64,000 nt of DNA from Thermoguttaceae bacterium (lineage in GTDB: Bacteria > Planctomycetota > Planctomycetia > Pirellulales > Thermoguttaceae). Positions 59,318 to 64,000 of this stretch are shown one piece after another; positions within the stretch are counted from its first letter, which is position 1; the number at the start of each line of letters is the position of its first letter. The notes under the pieces were generated by a model. That model ran no database searches. It was not told the DNA's origin and saw only the letters and a list, made by a program, of their open reading frames with translations. The DNA is taken from assembly GCA_017405595.1 (NCBI GenBank), contig JAFRAC010000007.1, positions 1 to 64,000 on the forward strand, written 5' to 3'. The translations under genes and the position numbers were made by a program.

Positions 59318-61570
59318 ATGAACCTCTTTGCACTGATTCTCCTGGCCCTCTGCGGCGTCTTTATCGGCTCGGTCGGATACGTCATCTGGAAGAAGGGGTT
59401 CTGGCCCGGGCTGGCCGGCGCGTGCGCGTTCTTTCTGGCGCTCCTGTTCGCTCTGCGCTACGATGTCGCGTCGGAAAAGATTCTGGTCCCCCTCAAAGAG
59501 ATGGCGATGGGAACCTTCCTCGTGCTTCTGGTTGTCGGAAGCATGGTGTTCGGCGCCATCACCGCCCAGGCCCGCCCGCTGAAGTATTACTTCTCGAAGA
59601 AAGCCGACAAGTTCATCAGCATCGCGCCGATCGCCCTGATGACCCTTCTTTGTGTGATCCTGGTCTCCGCAGCGGTCCGCTACGAAGTCAGAGACCCCGA
59701 TAAAGACGAAGTGAAAGTTGTCGGCACCCAGGAAAAAAGCCAGAGCGACTCTTCCCCGCTCCGCGAGGAATTCGGAAAGTTCAACCAGAAGCTCGGGTAT
59801 CTCAACGCCAAAGATCACCTGTGCGGCATCAGCGCCGACATTAAAAAGTATTTCTCGGTTCCCCTGCAGATCTCGCTGGTGCTCGTCTTCTGGCTCTGGG
59901 TGATGACCGGCGCCTGGGTCGCCGAAGACGCGCCGAAAATCAAAAAGATTTCCAACCCGACGGTCTGGAAAGTGATTTTTGCGCTTGTCTATCCGATCGG
60001 CATGGCCATCGGGGTCTTTCTGCCGATCTTTGCGGCCGACGCGTTCGTTCCCGTGATTCTCTTCCTGGTTCCGGCGCTCGTCTATGTCGCCATTCACAAC
60101 AAGAACGTTCCCGATTCCGACAAGGTGCTCACCCCCGACCACCTCGGCCGCTTCTTCCGGCAGATGTTCAAAGTCAAGAAGAAGAAGGGGGGCCGCCGCG
60201 TGATCGAGATGACGGTCATCGACCTTTCGGCGTACGGCAAAGCGTTTCCGAAAGAGGTTCTGAAAGAGCGGACCGAAGCCGCGCGTTCCCTTCCCGGCTA
60301 TACGCCGTTCGGCACGATCGTCAACAACGCGCTTCTGCGGCGCGCGACGAAGGTGGAATTTGAGTACAACGGCGAGACGAGCGTCCTGAAATACTTCATC
60401 GACGGGCTCTGGCATCCGGTTACCGACCTTTTTAAGCGCCCGCTCACCCCGCAGGCTTCCCGCGCGCTCTGTATGTCGATGCGCGCGATTCTGGGGGACA
60501 ATTCTCCTCTGGAAGCGGAACTCCAAAAGGAAAAGAATCAGGAGAACGCGCCGAAAATCCAGATCCCTCCCAAAGTGGCGGGGCAGTTCTTCATTGAATA
60601 CGACAAGCGGGGCGGAAAGAAAAAGAAGATGGCCGCCCGCCTTCTGGTGCAGACCAAAGGCAGCGGCGAAAACGCGCTGATGCAGTTCGAGCGGCTGGCG
60701 ATCCGTTTCGGCTCCTACGAAAAGATGCGCGTCGGCGCGAAACGCGCCGAACAGATGAAAGGGCTTCTGGCGCTGCCGAAAGGGCTCATCGTCTTTGCCG
60801 CGCCTCCGGGCCAGGGCCTGCGCACCTTTACCGAGGTGTCGTTCTGCGAAACCGACCGGTTTACGCGCGACGCCGCGACGGTCGAGGACATCCGCCACCC
60901 CTACATGGTCATCGAGAACCTGCCGCTGACCACCTACGATTCGTCGAAAGGGGAATCGCCGCTTTCGGTACTTCCCGGGGTCTTCTTCAAGGAGCCGAAA
61001 CTCCTTCTGATCCGCGACATCGTCAACAAGGAGACGCTCAAGCTTTGCTGCGACGAGATTCAGAACGAGCGGATGATCGTAACGACTCTCCGCGCCAAAA
61101 CCTCGGCGCAGGCGCTGATGCTCCTGCTCCGGACCGGAATCGACCCGAAACTGCTCGCCGATTCCCTGACCGCGATCATCACGCAGCGGCTAATCCGCAC
61201 CCTCTGCCCGGAATGCAAAGAGGAAATCCCCGCGACCGAAGAGATGTGCCGCCGGATCGGCGTTCCCGCCGGCCGCGTGAAATCGTTCTGGCGCAAGCGC
61301 GTGCATGTCCCCCCCGAGCAGGGACGCGACCCCTACGTGCCGTGCAAACACTGTATGGAAACCGGATACTACGGAATGGCGGGCCTGTACGACGTGATCG
61401 TGATCAACGACCAGATCCGCCAGATCATGACGACAAAACCGAGCGAAGAGGCGATTCAGCGGGCGGCAATGAAAAGCGGCGGCGGCACCTTTACCGCCGA
61501 CGGCGTCCGGATGATGATCGAGGGCCTGACCTCGTTTGAAGAACTTTCACGCGTGCTCCGGCTCTTCTGA
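59318..61570 (+). CDS. Membrane-anchored GspE/PilB-like protein with degenerate P-loop, copy 2
   Basis: About 750 residues, paralogous to copy 1 over its C-terminal two thirds. It has more membrane segments (about six between residues 1 and 265, with a ~75-residue charged loop). The P-loop region reads APPGQGLRTF (about 495-504), the Walker B equivalent KLLLIRDIVNKETL, followed by QRLIRTLCPECKEE and Cys4 motifs CPEC (630-633) and CKHC (676-679). The shared substitution and retained Zn-type cysteines in both copies point to selection for a non-hydrolysing function such as a motor adaptor or membrane base. It begins 4 bases after copy 1. Confidence 0.82.
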   Translation: MNLFALILLALCGVFIGSVGYVIWKKGFWPGLAGACAFFLALLFALRYDVASEKILVPLKEMAMGTFLVLLVVGSMVFGAITAQARPLKYYFSKKADKFISIAPIALMTLLCVILVSAAVRYEVRDPDKDEVKVVGTQEKSQSDSSPLREEFGKFNQKLGYLNAKDHLCGISADIKKYFSVPLQISLVLVFWLWVMTGAWVAEDAPKIKKISNPTVWKVIFALVYPIGMAIGVFLPIFAADAFVPVILFLVPALVYVAIHNKNVPDSDKVLTPDHLGRFFRQMFKVKKKKGGRRVIEMTVIDLSAYGKAFPKEVLKERTEAARSLPGYTPFGTIVNNALLRRATKVEFEYNGETSVLKYFIDGLWHPVTDLFKRPLTPQASRALCMSMRAILGDNSPLEAELQKEKNQENAPKIQIPPKVAGQFFIEYDKRGGKKKKMAARLLVQTKGSGENALMQFERLAIRFGSYEKMRVGAKRAEQMKGLLALPKGLIVFAAPPGQGLRTFTEVSFCETDRFTRDAATVEDIRHPYMVIENLPLTTYDSSKGESPLSVLPGVFFKEPKLLLIRDIVNKETLKLCCDEIQNERMIVTTLRAKTSAQALMLLLRTGIDPKLLADSLTAIITQRLIRTLCPECKEEIPATEEMCRRIGVPAGRVKSFWRKRVHVPPEQGRDPYVPCKHCMETGYYGMAGLYDVIVINDQIRQIMTTKPSEEAIQRAAMKSGGGTFTADGVRMMIEGLTSFEELSRVLRLF

Positions 61571-61607
61571 GCCGCCGGGTGCGCCGGATTCATCAAGGAA
61601 AACAACT

Positions 61608-62294
61608 ATGTGGATCGATTTTTCCCAATACCCGATGTTCTGGATCTGCTGCCCGATCATCCTCCTCTGCCTTTTGGGATTCTGCCGGAAAGAGTCGCTC
61701 TGGACGATTCTGCTCCTGCCGTTCTGCCTCTTTTTCGCGACCTTTTTCGCACTCGGCTACTTCGAGCCGCTGGCGAATCTTTTGGATAAGTTTTTCCCGA
61801 AACTGGCGTTCTACAACGACCTGACCGCGTTTACCATCATCTACGCCGCGGTGTTCGCGCTCAACATTTTCGTGACGCAGTTCCTTTCGCGAATCAACCT
61901 CTTTTTCCCCGACAAGGTCAACTTCATCGGAAACATCTCGCTTCTGGCGGTGATCTTTCTGGTGTTCTATTTCTGTGTCGCGCCGGTCTTCTTCTACCTG
62001 ATTCCGGAAGGCCCTCCCCGGCTGACGTTCGACAATCTGCAGCCGATGCCGCAGTTCTCGGTTTACGAGCGGCTTTCGAGCGGTTCGCTGAGTTCAATCA
62101 AGGGAGATCCCGCCCGGGACCGTTTCAGTTTCACCGACTTCTACAAGGCCGAGGTCGGGAAAAACGCCATCGTCTACTCTCAGGTGCTGGCGGTTTCGGG
62201 AAGCGAAAAAGCCAAGGGCGACGAATGGCAGCAGAAAAACAAGCCTTCCCCGAACGTTACGGTCAAGAAGGACGACAAGAAGAAAAAGAAATAG
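61608..62294 (+). CDS. Membrane protein with CvpA-like segment pattern, 228 aa
   Basis: The ATG at 61608 is preferred over earlier in-frame codons within the upstream gene. Four hydrophobic segments occupy residues ~8-145 (FWICCPIILLCLLGF, LWTILLLPFCLFFATFF, FTIIYAAVFALNIFVT, ISLLAVIFLVFYFCVAPVFF), recalling CvpA-type proteins, followed by a soluble tail ending in a Lys-rich run. Family assignment is weak. Position in the pseudo-GspE operon suggests it is part of the same membrane assembly. Confidence 0.7.
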   Translation: MWIDFSQYPMFWICCPIILLCLLGFCRKESLWTILLLPFCLFFATFFALGYFEPLANLLDKFFPKLAFYNDLTAFTIIYAAVFALNIFVTQFLSRINLFFPDKVNFIGNISLLAVIFLVFYFCVAPVFFYLIPEGPPRLTFDNLQPMPQFSVYERLSSGSLSSIKGDPARDRFSFTDFYKAEVGKNAIVYSQVLAVSGSEKAKGDEWQQKNKPSPNVTVKKDDKKKKK

Positions 62295-62333
62295 CCCCCG
62301 GTGTTTCTTCCGCGATAAGGAGACCGTTTTCCC

Positions 62334-63116
62334 ATGCTCTTCGACGACAGCGCCGCCGGCAGCGGCAAACCCCGGTATTCCTCAGCCTCCTGGACGGCGG
62401 AAGAGCCGCAGGACCAGTTTTCCGCGGTCTGTATTACGGCGGTCTTCGCGCTGGCCGGCGGTGTCCTTTCCCTCCTCTGCCTGGTAAACCGTTCGCTCTG
62501 GCCGATTCCCGCCCTGACCCTCGCGGCGGTGATCGGCGCCTTCTGGCGGATCCACCGTTCCGAAGGCCGCCTGACCGGACTCGGCCTGGCCCGCCTGGCC
62601 CTGGCGCTCGTCCTGATTCCGGTTACCGCCATGCCGATCCAGCGCTGTCTGTATAACCGCCAGCTGATCGCGCAGGCGCGCGCGTTCTTCCCGCTGGTCA
62701 TCAAGGCGGCCCAGGAAGGGGACACCGTCGCGCTGAGCCAGTTTCTGCGGTTCCAGACCTCCCGCCAGACCGTCACCGACGAGGCGGAATACTGGAAAAG
62801 CCAGTTTAACGACCAAATGGGGAGCATTACCGCGCAGATGCTTGTGCGGAACCCCCTCCTTATCGCGCTGGCAAACCTCGGCGAAAACGCGTCGGTCACC
62901 TACGACCGCACTGTGGGAATCGGCTACAGCAGCAAATACGATTCCGACCAGATCTGCTGCATTTACGCGGTCACCTATTCGGAACACAACGACAAAAAAA
63001 CCTTCTTTATCCGCCTGGACGGCGTCAGGGCCCGCGACAAAAAAAATCACACGGCTCTCTGGAAATGCGAGCGCTACCCCTCGAAGCCGATCTCCCTCGC
63101 AGGAAACCCCGAATGA
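62334..63116 (+). CDS. Membrane protein with soluble C-terminal domain, 260 aa
   Basis: AAGGAGA precedes the ATG. Three hydrophobic segments (residues ~32-50, 57-70, 80-100) are followed by a ~150-residue soluble domain with Cys-Cys (SDQICCIYAVTYSEHNDKKT) and a mixed beta pattern. No family recognised. It follows the CvpA-like gene by 39 bases and its stop overlaps the dinG start. Confidence 0.7.
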   Translation: MLFDDSAAGSGKPRYSSASWTAEEPQDQFSAVCITAVFALAGGVLSLLCLVNRSLWPIPALTLAAVIGAFWRIHRSEGRLTGLGLARLALALVLIPVTAMPIQRCLYNRQLIAQARAFFPLVIKAAQEGDTVALSQFLRFQTSRQTVTDEAEYWKSQFNDQMGSITAQMLVRNPLLIALANLGENASVTYDRTVGIGYSSKYDSDQICCIYAVTYSEHNDKKTFFIRLDGVRARDKKNHTALWKCERYPSKPISLAGNPE

Positions 63117-64000
63117 GTCTTGATTACAGGGATGTTCTGGGCGAGGGGGGCCTCATCTCCCGAAAGATGCCGAATTACGAGTCGCGTGCCGAGCAGATGG
63201 AGCTCGCCGGCGCGGTCGATGCCGCGATCCGAAGCGGCCGGCATCTGGTTGCCGAAGCGGGAACCGGCGTCGGAAAAAGTTTCGCGTATCTCGTTCCGGC
63301 GATCCTGCACGCCGTCGAAGACCAGAACGAGCCGGAACTCCTTGCGCCGGAATCCGGCGGCCCCGCGCCGCGCCGCGTGGTGATTTCGACACACACGATC
63401 GCGCTCCAGGAACAGCTTTTCGACAAGGACATCCCCTTTCTCAACAGCATCCTTCCCTACGAGTTCTCTTCGGTCCTGGTCAAGGGACGGAGCAATTACC
63501 TCTGCCTGCGCCGCCTGCACGCCGCCGAATCGCGGTCGAACTCCCTCCTTTCGACCGACGAGGAGATCGAGGAGCTGAACCGGATCGCCGAATGGAGCCG
63601 GTCCACCGACGACGGTTCCCTTTCGGACCTGAACCCGCAGCCGGCCGGTCCGATCTGGGACGAGGTCTGCTGCGAGCAGGGAAACTGCATGGGCCGGCAG
63701 TGCAAGCATTACAAACAGTGTTTCTACCAGGCGGCGCGGCGGCGGGTCGAACGCGCCTCGATCATTGTGGTCAATCACGCGCTCCTTTTCAGCGATCTGG
63801 CGGTCCGCAGCGCCGGGGGAAGCATCCTTCCCCAATACGACGTTCTCGTCTTCGACGAGGCGCACACCATGGAACAGACCGCCGGAGACCATTTGGGCAT
63901 CTCCGTTTCCCAGGGCCAGATCACCTATCTGCTGAACCGGCTCTGGAACGCCAGAACGCAAAAGGGGCTTCTTGCCCTTTCCGCGAAAAAGCTCGCCGCG
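63113..64000 (+). CDS. dinG: DinG-family ATP-dependent DNA helicase, 5' part
   Basis: 296 codons to the window edge, in an ATGA overlap with the preceding membrane protein gene. SRAEQMELAGAV starts helicase domain I, Walker A is AEAGTGVGKSFAYL with Lys55, and the DEAH box is in VLVFDEAHTMEQ. The 4Fe-4S cluster cysteines are spread as NYLCLRR, CCEQGNCMGRQC and KQCFYQ. DinG/XPD-type enzymes unwind DNA 5' to 3' and resolve R-loops. Coupling to a membrane operon is probably positional only. Confidence 0.94.
   Translation, partial: MSLDYRDVLGEGGLISRKMPNYESRAEQMELAGAVDAAIRSGRHLVAEAGTGVGKSFAYLVPAILHAVEDQNEPELLAPESGGPAPRRVVISTHTIALQEQLFDKDIPFLNSILPYEFSSVLVKGRSNYLCLRRLHAAESRSNSLLSTDEEIEELNRIAEWSRSTDDGSLSDLNPQPAGPIWDEVCCEQGNCMGRQCKHYKQCFYQAARRRVERASIIVVNHALLFSDLAVRSAGGSILPQYDVLVFDEAHTMEQTAGDHLGISVSQGQITYLLNRLWNARTQKGLLALSAKKLAA

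Noticed and set aside
57428-60898. Very long open frame (over 1100 codons) on the minus strand opposite the PilT/pseudo-GspE genes
   Set aside because: It mirrors a GC-biased coding strand; composition is Arg/Asp/Glu-rich with no recognisable domain, while the plus strand carries clear families.

Overview
The window looks like a chromosomal segment from a GC-rich, Gram-negative bacterium of the Planctomycetota (Pirellulales-like; inferred from gene content, not from a marker gene). Pointers are a bacterial microcompartment operon of the planctomycete/verrucomicrobial (PVM) type, a beta-barrel protein resembling the planctomycete BBP7 family, Tat-exported Gfo/Idh/MocA oxidoreductases next to a DoxX protein, a GxGYxYP protein, a membrane pyrophosphatase, and lipid A/LPS and Mla-type envelope genes. 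No phage, insertion sequence, CRISPR array or rRNA was seen. Two tRNA genes are present, Pro-CGG and Thr-CGU.

Layout. 1-6125: small envelope or unknown genes, a PP2C phosphatase, a glutamine cyclotransferase and small membrane proteins. 6279-9022: citramalate synthase overlapping a Tat-exported sialidase-like protein. 9098-18331: an F420-hydrogenase-beta-like Fe-S protein, two tandem membrane glycosyltransferases, a secreted GH2 glycosidase overlapping a family-4 uracil-DNA glycosylase, and a beta-barrel protein. 18475-19335: an isoprenylcysteine-methyltransferase-like membrane protein and tRNA-Pro. 19517-26349 (minus): the ten-gene BMC operon. 26660-30038: a small secreted protein and an enlarged membrane pyrophosphatase. 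30475-34338: MurE-like ligase, Kdo transferase and an OB/HD exoribonuclease-like protein. 34363-38427 (minus): MCE/Mla lipid transporter. 38672-42027: small protein, LarA-like protein, hisC and hisB. 42045-50978: secreted proteins, tRNA-Thr, a DAG kinase-like protein and the DoxX plus two Gfo/Idh operon. 51121-64000: a large secretin-STN-like Gly-rich protein, a VWA-like protein, a PilT-type ATPase, two membrane-anchored GspE/PilB-like proteins with a degenerate P-loop, two membrane proteins and the start of dinG.

How genes work together. The BMC operon encodes two BMC-H and three BMC-P shell proteins around a class II aldolase, a CoA-acylating aldehyde dehydrogenase, PduL and an acetate kinase family enzyme. 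Family knowledge predicts fucose/rhamnose-type sugar phosphate cleavage to lactaldehyde, oxidation to an acyl-CoA, conversion to acyl phosphate and ATP formation. A strong intrinsic terminator with a UUCG loop lies inside this operon, just after the shell BMC-H genes, and probably sets shell-to-enzyme ratios. The most unusual locus is 56172-63112: a canonical PilT-like motor is followed by two paralogous proteins that keep the GspE fold landmarks and Cys4 motif but share a P-loop without the Walker lysine and carry N-terminal membrane segments. No pilin, prepilin peptidase, GspF or full secretin is visible nearby.

Promoters matching the sigma-70 consensus (TTGACA, 16-18 bp, TATAAT) are readily seen. 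All coordinates of promoters and terminators come from reading the sequence; none was tested.
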